Below the pieces are notes generated by a model. It searched no databases. It saw nothing but the letters and a program-made list of their open reading frames with translations, and was not told the DNA's origin. A stretch of DNA of 64,000 nt, from positions 1 through 64,000 of the forward strand of contig NZ_JACEZS010000002.1 of NCBI RefSeq assembly GCF_014042365.1. Reading direction: 5' to 3'. The translations under genes were made by a program, and so were the position numbers. Source of the DNA: Rugamonas fusca. GTDB taxonomy: Bacteria > Pseudomonadota > Gammaproteobacteria > Burkholderiales > Burkholderiaceae_D. Below are positions 52,641 to 63,400 of the stretch, one piece after another. Position 1 is the stretch's first letter. Every line of letters begins with the position of its first letter.

Positions 52641-52793
52641 TCGGCACCGAAGTTGCGCGACGATGGCTGCGGCTTCCACGCCGAAGCGGCCAGTCATGGA
52701 CATGGCCTGGGCAATATGCGGCTGCGCGCGCAGCGCATCGGCAGCGCGGTGGATCTCAGTTTGCCGTTGCCACCGCCACGCACGGGCGGCTAA
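52626..52793 (+). pseudogene. histidine kinase C-terminal remnant
   Basis: In another frame, 52656-52793 encodes RDDGCGF, then HGHGLGNMRLRAQRIGS, then LSLPLPPP to a TAA stop. These are the G1/G2 boxes of the HATPase_c domain of NarX/LiaS-type kinases, with an internal deletion before the last strand. Upstream HisKA and sensor parts are absent. It overlaps the stop of the GNAT gene by a few bases on the opposite strand. Confidence 0.55.
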
Positions 52794-53311
52794 CTGTTAT
52801 TGCAGTTACAAAAGCGCTTGCGCCCGGCCGTCGGCGAGCCTTCGCCCAGTTGCTTCCAGAAGAAAATTGTTTCCACGCCATACGGTGAGCGCACTTTACC
52901 GGAATGAATATAGCCCTGGCTGGCGAAGAAGCCTTCCCCCGTCGCCGTGCTGTGCAGTTGCAGGGCCTTGACGCCCCAGCTGCACGCCTGTTGCTCCACG
53001 CGCGCCAACAAGGCCTTGCCCGCCCCCTTGCTGCGCGCTTCCGGCAACAGGTAACACAGCGCCAGCTTGCCCGCGGCCGTCAACAGGGCCACGCCGACCA
53101 CGACGCCGTCTTCCACGGCCACCAGCGAGAAATTGGTGGGCGATGTGAACCAGCTGGCCACCATTTGCGGGGTCTTGTTGCCTAGCCAGGCGTCCAGGAT
53201 GGCTGGATCGTTCTTATGATCCAGGACACAACATTCCGCAATGGAACGTCGCAGGACATTACATGCCGCAAATGCATCTGTCGAAGCAGCAAGTCGAATT
53301 TCAAGACTCAT
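52790..53311 (-). CDS. GNAT family N-acetyltransferase
   Basis: 173 aa. The GNAT fold is visible: N-terminal IRLASTDAFAACNVLRRSI-like segment (IRLAASTDAFAACNVLR), strand 4 VGVALLTAAGKLALCYLLPE, the acetyl-CoA-binding loop ARSKGAGKALLARVE (Q/RxxGxG/A type), and ALQLHSTATGEGFFASQGY. Substrate unknown. The C terminus ends CNCNNS and runs into the kinase remnant, so the last residues may be recent. The ATG at 53311 lacks a strong ribosome-binding site. Confidence 0.82.
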   Translation of the reverse strand: MSLEIRLAASTDAFAACNVLRRSIAECCVLDHKNDPAILDAWLGNKTPQMVASWFTSPTNFSLVAVEDGVVVGVALLTAAGKLALCYLLPEARSKGAGKALLARVEQQACSWGVKALQLHSTATGEGFFASQGYIHSGKVRSPYGVETIFFWKQLGEGSPTAGRKRFCNCNNS

Positions 53312-53675
53312 GTACGCTCACAAAATATTTCATTAGCAAAGTGAAGAATGCCTGTGGCGCTTCGCTGTGCATGCAGCGACTATACACCAAGCGTGGGAAG
53401 CCGTTGCGGACCGCCTCCGGCCAGCCTGGAGGGTGGAGCCCGGACCGGGCGGCATTCTACACCAGCGCTCACTTTTCCAGCGTTGCGCATGCGTGCGCCA
53501 CAACAATCACCGCCCCCGCGCGCCACGGCCGTGGCCGGATGGCCCAAGTACGATAGACGAGAAACCACTTTAATGTTATTGTTTATCCTCAGGAAAATAT
53601 TGCCGCACCGCCAGAAAAGTTGTGCGACGCGCCGCCGCCGGCGGTCCGATAGACTCCCTTTCCTCCTAAAAACAC
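53312..53675. other. 364-bp intergenic region without a gene
   Basis: Divergent gap between the GNAT gene and the PBP7-like gene. I see only short overlapping ORFs without coding character. A GC-rich block at about 53405-53445 with CCTCCGGCCAGCCTGGAGG could fold, but I cannot assign it to an RNA family. The sequence just before the PBP7-like start (TTTCCTCCT) is the reverse of a Shine-Dalgarno. Confidence 0.4.
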
Positions 53676-54545
53676 ATGCTCAAGAAAATAGTTGCTGTAG
53701 TGCTCAGTTCGTTTGCTGTCGCTGCATGCGCAGTACCGCTCGGTTCGCAGTCCGTGCTGGTGGTCGAAAACGACACCGGCAAGGTGCTGCTCGAAAAAAA
53801 TGCCAACGTTCAAGTACCGATCGCCTCGCTGACCAAGCTGATGACAGCGATGGTGGTGCTGGACTCCAAACCTGACATGGACGCCATGATCAGCATCGAC
53901 AAGACGGACGTCGACACCCTCAAGCACAGCACCTCGCGCGTGCCGGTGGGGGCCGAGATCGCCCGCCGCGACGTGCTGCAACTGGCGCTGATGTCGTCCG
54001 ACAACCGTGCGGCCGCCTCGCTGGCGCGCACCTACCCTGGCGGCCCGACCGCGTTCGCGGCCGCCGTCAAGGCCAAGATCCACGCGCTGGGCATGACCCA
54101 GACCGTGATCGAGGAGCCGACGGGCTTGTCGCCCAACAACCGCTCCACGGCCGCCGACCTGGTCAAGATGGCCACGGCCGCCGCCAACTATCCGGAAATC
54201 CGCCGCATCACCACCGATGCCAAGGACGTCATCAACATCAAGGGCCGCAAGGTGGAGTACCACAACACCAACCGCCTGGTGGGCGCCAAGGGCTGGGATA
54301 TCGGCATGTCCAAGACCGGCTACACGGAAGAAGCAGGCCGCTGCCTGATCATGCGCATCAAGTCGGCCGGCAAGAATGCCACCCTGGTATTGCTGAACGC
54401 CAAGGCCAGTTCCGCCCGCTTGATGGATGCCCTCAACATCCGCCGCTTTATCGCAGGATCGGAAGAAGAGCCCAAGGTCATGCGCGCATCGAACACCCAC
54501 CACCGCAAGCACGCTCACACCAGCGGCCACCGCCGCCGCGCCTGA
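53676..54545 (+). CDS. pbpG: D-alanyl-D-alanine endopeptidase (PBP7/PbpG-like, peptidase S11)
   Basis: 289 aa periplasmic penicillin-binding protein of low molecular mass. Active-site motifs are intact: SxxK (SLTK, 51-54), SxN (SDN, 108-110) and KTG (213-215). It lacks the C-terminal anchor domain of PBP5/6, which fits PBP7-type endopeptidases that cut D-Ala-mDAP cross-links. The signal peptide ends in VAAC at about 15-18, a possible lipobox. The C terminus is His/Arg-rich (HHRKHAHTSGHRRRA). The start ATG at 53676 has no Shine-Dalgarno, but the signal peptide supports it. Followed by its own terminator. Confidence 0.88.
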   Translation: MLKKIVAVVLSSFAVAACAVPLGSQSVLVVENDTGKVLLEKNANVQVPIASLTKLMTAMVVLDSKPDMDAMISIDKTDVDTLKHSTSRVPVGAEIARRDVLQLALMSSDNRAAASLARTYPGGPTAFAAAVKAKIHALGMTQTVIEEPTGLSPNNRSTAADLVKMATAAANYPEIRRITTDAKDVINIKGRKVEYHNTNRLVGAKGWDIGMSKTGYTEEAGRCLIMRIKSAGKNATLVLLNAKASSARLMDALNIRRFIAGSEEEPKVMRASNTHHRKHAHTSGHRRRA

Positions 54546-54567
54546 ACGACGCGAACGCTTGATCCAG

Positions 54568-54594
54568 AACCGGGCCCCGTGGCCCGGTTTTTTA
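54568..54594 (+). terminator. pbpG terminator
   Basis: Nine-bp stem AACCGGGCC / GGCCCGGTT with a CCGT loop, followed by TTTTTTATT, 23 bp after the pbpG stop. The rest of the gap to recD (54595-54873) holds only a small AT-rich dyad (CCAATAATTGG at about 54752) and no gene that I can support. Confidence 0.85.
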
Positions 54595-54873
54595 TTGCCC
54601 CGATGGCGAGCCGGGCAACATCGTCCCGCCACCGCGTCCAGCCAGAAATTTCCCTCAGCACAACTTCCAGCAGGGCCACGGATCAGCCGCGGCGCCGCCC
54701 TCATGCGGTGCCGTTCAGCCTTTCCGCGCCAGAAATTGGTCTTTTTACGCCAATAATTGGCATGTTACGCCCGTCTCTCCCTGGAAGTTGGCGAAAAAAA
54801 CCCGCGTCACCATCGCTGGCCGCGGGAGTCGGTGCCGGCCGCGCCTGGCAGCCGCAGTGCAGGGTCTGCCTGC

Positions 54874-56841
54874 TCAGTTGTCTAGAAGACCGCGCAAGCC
54901 CGAAGCCCGCTGGGTGCGCTGGCCTATGGCTTCGTGCAGCAACTGCGGGCTCGGTGACACGAGCGTGAAGTAGTTGCGCGCACGCGTGATGCCGGTGTAG
55001 ACCAGTTCACGCGCCAGCGCGCCGCCCCCCTCGCGCGGCAGGGCCAGCACCGTGTGGTTGAATTCGGAACCCTGCGACTTATGCACCGTCATCGCGAACG
55101 CCGTTTCCACGTTGCGCAAGCGGGTGGCCAGTACGCTGCGGATGTTCTCGCCTTCCAGGAAATACACGCGCAAGGCGCCGGGCCGGGCCGGGTCCGCCAG
55201 CGTCAGCCCGATGTCGCCATTAAACACACCGGTGCCGTAATCGTTACGCGTGACCATGACGGGACGGCCCACATACCATTCGCCGCGGCGCCGTATCAAC
55301 CCGGCCGCTTCCAGCCTGTGTTCGATCACCTCGTTCAATCCGGTCACGCCCCACTCCCCTTCGCGCACGGCGCACAGGATGCGGAACGCTTCGAACTCCT
55401 TGAGCACGGACGCCACCCAGCCATCATGGGCCGCCCCTTCCGGCGCGCCGGCCTGTACCATCCGCAGATACCCCTGATAGCCGCCGCCGACGCCGGACCG
55501 GCCCGCCAGCGCCAGTTGCACCACGTCCGATTGCTGGGCCGGCGCTATCCAGGCCACCGTGCCGTCTGTCGTGCCGCGCAACACTTCCTGGGCCTTGACA
55601 CTATCGCCCGCGTTGACGGCCAGCGCCAGCGCGCCGATCGGCCCGCCGAAACGCCGGCTTTGCCGCAACATCACGGTTTGTTGTGCAATCGGGCCGCCTT
55701 GCCCTTGGAAAGTGGCCGGAATGTCCTGCCCCGTCGCGGCCGCCACATAGGCGAGCGTAGCGTCGTCGTAGCCGCCCGTCTCGGCCCGGTGGCACAGGTC
55801 GCCCAGCACGGCCCCCGCCTCGACGGAGGCGAGCTGATCCTTGTCACCGAGCAGGATCAGGCGCGCGTGGGGCGGCAAGGCAGCCAGCAGCGAAGCCATC
55901 ATTTCCAGGTGGATCATCGACGCTTCATCCACGATCAGCACGTCAACTTCCAGCGGATTGCCCGCATGATGCTGGAACGCGCGCGTGTCGGGCCGCGCGC
56001 CCAGCAGGCTGTGCAGGGTGCGCGCCGCGCCCATGCGGGCCGCCAGTTCGTGCAGCGGCAGTGCCGGCCCGACCTTGGCGGCCAGCACATCGAGCGCCTG
56101 GTCGATCGATTGCTTGAGGCGGGCCGCCGCCTTGCCGGTGGGCGCGGCCATGGCGATGCGCATACCGGCCTGGCGCTGGCCCTCGGTGGCGAACAGCAAG
56201 GCCAGCAGCCGGGCCACGGTGTAGGTCTTGCCCGTGCCGGGGCCGCCCGTGATGATGCCGAGCTGGCCGCGCAGGGCGACGGCGCAGGCGATCTTCTGCC
56301 AGTCCACCCCGCCCTCGCGGGGCGCGTGGTCGAACAGCACATCCAGCCAGCGCCGCACGTCGGCCACATCCGGTGTGAGCGCCGCCAGCGCGCGGCTGCG
56401 CACGGCATGCGCGACCTGGGTTTCGTCGCGCCAGTAGCGCCGCAGGTAGAGCCGTTCGCCATCGAGCACCAGGGGCTGCTGGCAATCCAGGTCGCCCACG
56501 GACCAGACCTGCCCGGCGCCGGCCAGCGCCGCACGCCAGGCGGCCGCACTCCGGGGCCAATCACCCACGGCGTCACGCACAGGCTGCCACTGCTCGTCCG
56601 TCCAGCCCATCAAGGCGGCCGGCGCGGCGGCCAGATCGTCCAGCAGCAGACAGCTGTGGCCGCGCCCTTCCAGTTCCGACAGCAGTGCGCAAGCTGCCAT
56701 CAACTGTGGCGTACTTCCGCCAACGGAGTCGATAAAGCGTGCAAATGCCCCGCTCAGGCGCCGCAACTGGCCCGCTTCCGTCAAGCCGTCCAGCACGGTG
56801 AACAGGGCCGGTTCATGCATCATGGTCATATTCGAGCTCAT
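54874..56841 (-). CDS. recD: exodeoxyribonuclease V alpha subunit RecD
   Basis: 655 aa 5'-3' helicase subunit of RecBCD. Walker A GGPGTGKT at about 199-206, Walker B LIVDEASMIHLEM at about 300, the LLGDKDQLASVEAG motif III, and C-terminal UvrD-like motifs FAMTVHKSQGSEF and LVYTGITRARN. The N-terminal RecD domain (1-150) is present. The start ATG at 56841 overlaps the recB end by 29 bp; ATGs a few codons on are possible. Last gene of recC-recB-recD. Confidence 0.95.
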   Translation of the reverse strand: MSSNMTMMHEPALFTVLDGLTEAGQLRRLSGAFARFIDSVGGSTPQLMAACALLSELEGRGHSCLLLDDLAAAPAALMGWTDEQWQPVRDAVGDWPRSAAAWRAALAGAGQVWSVGDLDCQQPLVLDGERLYLRRYWRDETQVAHAVRSRALAALTPDVADVRRWLDVLFDHAPREGGVDWQKIACAVALRGQLGIITGGPGTGKTYTVARLLALLFATEGQRQAGMRIAMAAPTGKAAARLKQSIDQALDVLAAKVGPALPLHELAARMGAARTLHSLLGARPDTRAFQHHAGNPLEVDVLIVDEASMIHLEMMASLLAALPPHARLILLGDKDQLASVEAGAVLGDLCHRAETGGYDDATLAYVAAATGQDIPATFQGQGGPIAQQTVMLRQSRRFGGPIGALALAVNAGDSVKAQEVLRGTTDGTVAWIAPAQQSDVVQLALAGRSGVGGGYQGYLRMVQAGAPEGAAHDGWVASVLKEFEAFRILCAVREGEWGVTGLNEVIEHRLEAAGLIRRRGEWYVGRPVMVTRNDYGTGVFNGDIGLTLADPARPGALRVYFLEGENIRSVLATRLRNVETAFAMTVHKSQGSEFNHTVLALPREGGGALARELVYTGITRARNYFTLVSPSPQLLHEAIGQRTQRASGLRGLLDN

Positions 56842-59800
56842 TCGTTTCGTTCAGCAACTGATCCAGCCCATCCAGCAAGGCCGGTTCGGGCGCCAGCAGG
56901 TAGCAGCCGTGGGTCTGCGGATGCACAATACCGCGCAGGAACAGGAAGATGGCGCCACCCAAGTGCAGCGCCGGGTCATACGCGTCGCCCAGGCGGCTGC
57001 GCAACAGCCGGTGCAGCGCCAGCATGTAGATCGCGCCCTGGATGTCGTAGCGATGTTCGGCCATGCCGGCCGCCAACGCCTGCCGGTGGTAGGCCGCGTC
57101 GCCCGCGCCCAGCGCGTTGGACTTGTAATCCATCACCCAGTAGCGATTTTCATGCTCAAACACCAAATCAGTAAAACCTTTCAACATACCGTGCAACTGC
57201 CGCTCGGGCAAGGCCGGGCGCGGCATGCCGTCCAGCAGATGCGTGCGGCACAAGCGGTCCAGCGCGCCGGAACTGAGGCGCTCGCTCGGGAACCAGAATT
57301 CCATTTCCGGCAAGGCGGTGGCCACGCGGCACAGTGGCGCGTCCAGCGGCGGCAGTGGCGTGGCGGCGATGGCGCGCAGCCAGGCATTGGTATCGTCGAG
57401 CCGGTGGCTCCAGCCGGCCCGCTCCACCCGCCGCGCCAGCGCCGTGTCGAAATACTCGCGCTCGACGACATCGAAGCCTTCCTGCCCCATCCACTCCAGC
57501 TGTTCGTGCAGGAAATTGCCCGGCACGGAACCGCGAGGAAAACGGTGCCAGGGTGCATCCTCCGTGCGCACCACGGCGGGACTGTCCTCCGCTTCCAGCA
57601 GCTTTTCCTGCAGGGCGTGGCGTGGCACGGGCGCGTTGGCCGGCCCCGTGCGCCGCGCCAGCGAACTGAAACTGCCCACCGACCAGTCGCGCTCGAACCT
57701 GCCCGTGTACGGCGCCGTTTCCAGCAGCGGCGGACGCTGCTCGACGCGGTTCAGCAGCGTGAACTGCCGGTCCGGTTCCAGCGCGCGCACGGCGATGGCG
57801 GCGCAGTCGCCCGCCAGGTGCCGCCACCGCTCCAGCAGCAAGTCGGCTGGCAGGCTCTCACCGCCCGTCAACAGATAACCGAGCGCCGACTCGTGCAAGG
57901 TGTTCTCGCCCGCCTTGCGGCCGGCCAGCGCGGCCACGCCCAGCCACAGCGCATGACGGGCGCGCGTGAGCGCCACGTACAGCAAGCGCAAATCCTCCTC
58001 GATGCGGGCCCGCTCCACCGCTTCCAGCGCGTCGTCTGTCAGGGCGAGGTCGATCTGGCGCTGGCCGGCGTCGTCCGTGTATTCGAAGAAGCTGCGGTTG
58101 CGCCGCTCGACCTTGCGCGCCGTGACGGCGAACGGCAGGTACACGAGCGGATATTCGAGGCCCTTGGACTTGTGAACCGTGACCACCTTGACCAGTTCCG
58201 CATCGCTTTCCAGACGCAGCACACGTTCATCGCCACCGTCCGTGCCGCCGTCGATCTGCTCGGCCAGCCAGCGGATCAGCGCCTGCTCGCCATCGAGCTG
58301 GCGGCTGGCCGATTGCAGCAGTTCGGCCAGGTGCAGCAGGTTGGTCAGACGCCGTTCGCCGCCGGCCTGCGCCAGCAGTGCTGCCGGCAGCCCCAGTTCG
58401 TGGATAAAGCGGCGCAGCATGGCCAGCACACCCTGGCGCTGCCAGACGATGTGCAGCGCCTTGAGCTGCTCCACCCGCTCCTCCCACGCCAGCTCGTCCG
58501 AGGTGAGGCGCGCCAACTCCGCCAGCGGCAGACCGGCCGTGCGGGTGGCGAAGGCAGCGCGGGCCAGCGCGCCGTCGAGCGGATTGGCCAGTGCCGACAG
58601 CCAGCGCAACACGTCGGCCGCCTCGTCGCTGTCGATCACGGAATCCTTGTCGGACAGGTAAACGCTGGCCACGTTGCGCCGTTGCAGCGCGCGCCGGACG
58701 GCGGCCGCCTCCCTGCGGTCGCGCACCAGCACGGCGATGTCGGCCGGCTGCAGCCGCAGGAAACCCTTGGGGCCATCGAAGCCGGCCCGCGCGTCGTTCA
58801 ACTGGGCCACGATGTGCTCAGCGCAGTGATGGGCGAAAAAGTCCAGGTAGCCTTCCTTGCGCATGTCCGGCATGGCCGTGCAGCACACGGCCATGGCCGG
58901 CACCTCGCCTGCCACGTTGACCAGCCGCTCCTCGCGCCCGCGCGCGCCCACGGCCTCAAACGGCAGCGGATTGACGCCGTCCTTACGGAAGCGGAACGCG
59001 CCGCGCGGGAAGCCGGCGGACGCCCCATCGCCTTCCGCGTGCAGGAACAGGCGGTTGACGGCATCGACCACACCGGCCGTGGAGCGGAAGTTGGTGCCCA
59101 GCTGGTAATGGCGGCCCGTGGTGGCCTGCCGCGCCGACAGGTAGCTGTGGATGTCGGCACCACGGAAGCCGTAGATCGACTGCTTGGGATCGCCGATCAG
59201 GAACAGGCCCAGGCGGCGGTCGTTGTCCGCCACGCGGTACAACAGGTTGAAGATTTCGTACTGGTTGGGCGCCGTGTCCTGGAATTCGTCCACCATCGCC
59301 ACCGGATACTGCTCCGTGATGCGCTTGCGCAGCGCCTCCGCGTTCTCGCCCTGCAGCGCGGCGTTCAGCCGGTCCAGCATGTCAGCGAAACCGAACTGGC
59401 GGTTGCGCCGCTTGAGTTCCGCCATGCGCCGCGCCACGCTGGCCGCCGCATGGCGGTACAGCGCGTGCGACAGCGGAACGATGGCCGCCAGCGCCTGCTG
59501 CAGCGGTGCGAGGGCGTCGAAATCGTCAGGGATTTCGGCCACATAATCCTTGGAGAACGCATCCGCGATGCCGTCGGCCGTGAGCCGTTTCCAGCCTGCC
59601 TCCGACAGTTCGGGCATGACCTGCAATGGCGACTGGGCCCATGCGCGCAGGCCGTCGAACCAGGCCACCAGCGAATTGGCCCGCATCTTGTTGCCGTTGA
59701 AGCACTTGGGACTGGCCTCGCGCTGGGCCGCGATCCACTGTTCCATGCGATTGGCGCGCGCGTGCCAGTCCTGCTTGAGCGCCGCCAGCGTGGCCTGCTG

Positions 59801-60478
59801 CTCGCGCAGGCCGCGTGCGATCAAGCTGGCCAGCGCTTCCCTGCCCTCGTCGCCATCAATGTCGGCCCGCCTGGCCAATTCGCGCACCGACTTCTTGAGC
59901 GCCTCCACATCGCCCCAGCAAGCGAGCAGCGCTTCCAGCCCATGCGCGTCGAGCGGATAAACCTGCTGGCGCCAGTAGTCGTGGGCCGCGTCGTCGAACA
60001 GGGTCTGCTCATCGCTCACCAGTTCCTCGTCGAACAGGCTGCCGCTGTCGAATGCGTGCTCGCGCAGCATGCGCTGGCACCACGCGTCGATGGTGAAGAT
60101 GGCCGCTTCGTCCATCGTCTCGGCCGCCAGCATCAGGCGGTGCGCCGCTTGCTGGCGCGCCGTGTGGTCGGGGTAGGAGTCGAGCAGCGCGTCGAGATAG
60201 TCGTCGCGCTGGTCCGACTGGCCGCGGAAATAGGCGGCCGCCTCCACCAGCCGTTCCCGCACGCGGTTCGACAGCTCGCGGGTGGCCGCGCGCGTGAAGG
60301 TCATCACGAGGATATCGGCCGGCAGCAGCGGACGCAGGTAGCCATCGTCACCACCATGGCCCAGCACCAGCCGCAGGTACAGCGCGGCGATGGTCCACGT
60401 CTTGCCGGTGCCGGCGCTGGCCTCGATCAGGCGCGCGCCGTGCAGGGGAAAAGTCAAAGGTGCCAGCAATTGCGTCAT
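56813..60478 (-). CDS. recB: exodeoxyribonuclease V beta subunit RecB
   Basis: 1221 aa 3'-5' helicase and nuclease subunit. Walker A LIEASAGTGKT at about 17-27, UvrD-like motifs including MTFTRAATRELSNRVRERL, MVDEFQDTAPNQYEIF, LIGDPKQSIYGFRGADI and VVTVHKSKGLEYPLVYLP, and the C-terminal nuclease domain with the YWVMDYKSNALG catalytic block. The start is ATG at 60478 (MTQLLAPLTFPLHG), in the recC stop; longer in-frame starts overlap recC. Confidence 0.95.
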   Translation of the reverse strand: MTQLLAPLTFPLHGARLIEASAGTGKTWTIAALYLRLVLGHGGDDGYLRPLLPADILVMTFTRAATRELSNRVRERLVEAAAYFRGQSDQRDDYLDALLDSYPDHTARQQAAHRLMLAAETMDEAAIFTIDAWCQRMLREHAFDSGSLFDEELVSDEQTLFDDAAHDYWRQQVYPLDAHGLEALLACWGDVEALKKSVRELARRADIDGDEGREALASLIARGLREQQATLAALKQDWHARANRMEQWIAAQREASPKCFNGNKMRANSLVAWFDGLRAWAQSPLQVMPELSEAGWKRLTADGIADAFSKDYVAEIPDDFDALAPLQQALAAIVPLSHALYRHAAASVARRMAELKRRNRQFGFADMLDRLNAALQGENAEALRKRITEQYPVAMVDEFQDTAPNQYEIFNLLYRVADNDRRLGLFLIGDPKQSIYGFRGADIHSYLSARQATTGRHYQLGTNFRSTAGVVDAVNRLFLHAEGDGASAGFPRGAFRFRKDGVNPLPFEAVGARGREERLVNVAGEVPAMAVCCTAMPDMRKEGYLDFFAHHCAEHIVAQLNDARAGFDGPKGFLRLQPADIAVLVRDRREAAAVRRALQRRNVASVYLSDKDSVIDSDEAADVLRWLSALANPLDGALARAAFATRTAGLPLAELARLTSDELAWEERVEQLKALHIVWQRQGVLAMLRRFIHELGLPAALLAQAGGERRLTNLLHLAELLQSASRQLDGEQALIRWLAEQIDGGTDGGDERVLRLESDAELVKVVTVHKSKGLEYPLVYLPFAVTARKVERRNRSFFEYTDDAGQRQIDLALTDDALEAVERARIEEDLRLLYVALTRARHALWLGVAALAGRKAGENTLHESALGYLLTGGESLPADLLLERWRHLAGDCAAIAVRALEPDRQFTLLNRVEQRPPLLETAPYTGRFERDWSVGSFSSLARRTGPANAPVPRHALQEKLLEAEDSPAVVRTEDAPWHRFPRGSVPGNFLHEQLEWMGQEGFDVVEREYFDTALARRVERAGWSHRLDDTNAWLRAIAATPLPPLDAPLCRVATALPEMEFWFPSERLSSGALDRLCRTHLLDGMPRPALPERQLHGMLKGFTDLVFEHENRYWVMDYKSNALGAGDAAYHRQALAAGMAEHRYDIQGAIYMLALHRLLRSRLGDAYDPALHLGGAIFLFLRGIVHPQTHGCYLLAPEPALLDGLDQLLNETNELEYDHDA

Positions 60479-63400
60479 GCGTGTTCCCCATCGGGCGTGA
60501 TCGGTTCGACCGAAATGTGATCCTTGAGCCATGCGGCGAGCGGGCCATACAGGGCCTGGGCGCAATCGGCCCACAATTCCTCGGCTTCCAGCGCGGCGAA
60601 ATCCGGCCACAGGCGCGCCAGGCACAGGTCGGCGTTCTCGCCATCGACATCGAAGCCGCCGTCATACACGGCGCGCGGGTCGCCGCCCTGCATCAAGGCC
60701 AGCGCCGTCTTGCACGCCGTGGGCAGCGGACGGTGCATGCCGTCGCGCCAGATGCTGACCAGGTCGCGCAGCGTTTGCAGCGCCGCGCCCTGCTCCAGCG
60801 GCGCCATGGCCACGATGGCGTCGCGCGCCACCAGGTAGCCGGTGACGGGCGTGCCGGCCGCCGCCGCCGCCAACTGGCGCAGCCACATGGGGATCAGCTT
60901 GTCGCCGCGTGGCTGTCCGCCCTTGTCCGTCACCTTGGACGACATCTGGGTGAGCCAGACCGTGTCCTGGCCGTTGCTGCGCAACTGGTCCAGCCAGTCG
61001 TCCAGCGGCACGCCGGACAATTCCAGGTTCAGCGCCAGCTTGGGCGCCGCTTGCGGATAGTGCTGGCGCAGCGTGAGCCATGCGCAGCGCACCGGCACCA
61101 GCGCGTCGACCAGCTGGCGCTGCCACTGCTGGCCGATCAGGCCTATCGGCAGCACGCCTTCGCGCGCCAGCCGTTCGGCGCGGGCGGCCAGATGATCGCG
61201 CACCTCGTCCAGCTGTTCCGTGTCGGCGCCCTCGTCGTCCAGCATCACGTCTTCGAGCAGATAGCGTTCCAGTGCGTTGAGCGAAAACGGTTCCTCGTCC
61301 TCGCCCACCAGCGTCGCGTCGCCGAAGATCACACCCAGCCGCTGGCGGAAGAAATAACGCACCGGCTGGCGCATGAAATTGGCCAGCGCGGACAGCTTGA
61401 GCCGGTATTTGTCGTCGATCTCGAACGGTGGCAGCGCGGCCGCCTCCTGCCGCGCATCACTGTCGGTATGGGCAACGCGCCATTCGCCGGCGTAGGTGAG
61501 CAAGCCCCCTGCTTCGAAATAACGGCGGCTGAACGGTTGCAGCGCGTGCTCCGTGGTGCGCGCGCGCAGGTCCAGCCCCCAGCCATTGACGAGGTAATCG
61601 CGCAATTGCGACACCAGCACCGATGGCGGCTGCTCGCTGTTGTCACGCACATTGCGGCCGACCCAGCTCACGTACAGTTTGTCGCGCGCGGCCAGCAAAG
61701 CCTCCAGCATCAGGTAGCGGTCGTCGTCGCGGCGCGAACGGTCGCCGGGGCGGGCCATGCCCGGCTGCGCCAGCAAATCGAAATCGGCCTTGGGCGCACG
61801 GCGCGGGAAGTCGCCATCGTTCATGCCCAACAGGCACACGACGCGGAATGGCACGGCGCGCATCGGCATCAGCGTGCAGAAGGTGACGCCACCGGAAACG
61901 AACTGGTGGTCCAGCGTGGGCTCGTCCAAGGCGCCCAGCCACGCTTCGCGCAGCACCGCCAGCGGCACGGCTTCATCGAAGCCGGCCGCCTCGCACGTGG
62001 TGAGCCAGTGGTTGAGCGTGTCGCTGAGCTGGGCCAGGGTGAGGCGGTCAGTCTCCTCGGCGCCATCGAAGAAGGTAGCCAGCAGCGCGCGCGCCTGCAC
62101 GCCCCAGTCGGCCGGGGAGCGGGACTGGGCCAGCAACGCGCGCCAGTGCAGCAGCGCTTCCACCAGTTGCGCCAGCGAGCCGGCCAGCGCGGCATCGAGG
62201 CCGCCCACTTCCGCATACGGTTCGATGCCGGCGAAACTGGCGCCATCGCCGCTGGCGTAACCGAGCAGCATGCGGCGCACGCCGAAGATCCACGCATTCT
62301 GCTCGCCGGCCGAGCCCAGGCCCAGGCCATCGCGGTGGGCCTGGTCCAGGCCCCAGCGCACGCCGGCGCCTTCGATCCACAGGCCCAGCGTGGGCAGATC
62401 TTCGGCACCCAGGCCGAAACGCCGGGCCAGCGCCGGCACGTCCAGCAGATCGCGCACTTCGCTCTGGCGGCAGCGCTGCTGCGGCAGGCGCAGCAGCCAT
62501 TCCAGCGCCACCAGCAGCGGATTGACGCTGCGGTCCTTCACGTCCGCGATCTCGAACGGAATGTAGCGCGGGTCACTGCGCTTGTGCTGCGCGAAGACGG
62601 CGTGGATGGCGGCGGAACAGGTGTCGATGTCGGGCACCATCACCACCACATCGCGCGGGCGCAGCGGCATGTCCGTCTCTGCGCCAGCGGCGAACATGGC
62701 CAGCAACTGGTCGTGCAGCACCTCCACCTCGCGCTGTACGCTGTGGGCGATGTGGAATTCAATTGAACGGTCCGCGTCCGGCGGCGGCCGGTGCGGATGC
62801 TCGGACAGCGGCAGCAGGTCGCGTACGGCCGCCTGCACCTGGCCCAGCAGGGTGTCGGCCTCGCCATCGCTGAACAGATCGACGCGCAGCGGCGCGCTGC
62901 CGTCCGCGCCCTGCGCTTCGGCCGCGGCGGCCGCCTCGGCATCGAATTCGTCCAGCATGCGGATGAAATCGCGCCCCTGGCGTCCCCAGCTTGCCAGCAG
63001 TGGATGGCTGTGCGCGTGCAGTTCTTCCAGCGGAATCTGGCCCAGGTCCTGGCCATTGCGCAGTTGCTGGCGACGGTGGGCGGCGCGCAGCAAGTCGCGC
63101 CCTTCGATGATGTCGCCCCAATAGAACTGGCACGGATTGGGCACGGCCAGCAGCACCTGCGTGTGGCGCGCCAGCGAAGCGAGCGCCTGCAAGCTCTGGT
63201 ACGGCAGCGCCGACACGCCGAACAGCACGATGCGGCGCGGCAGGCGACCGGCCGGCGTGGCGCCGGCGGCGGTGGCGCGCACGAATTCCGTGTGCACGGT
63301 GGCGCGGCCCAGGCCACGCTCCTCCGGCGCCACGTCGGCCATCACGGCGCGCCACAACTGGCCTTGCCAGCACTGGTCGGGCGGCAGCGGTGCAATCTCG

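Noticed and set aside
53348..53875. 175-aa plus-strand ORF before pbpG
   Set aside because: Cys/Arg-rich, overlaps the well-supported pbpG start in another frame, no ribosome-binding site.
54579..54968. 129-aa ORF between pbpG and recD
   Set aside because: Begins inside the pbpG terminator and runs into recD antisense; no coding character.
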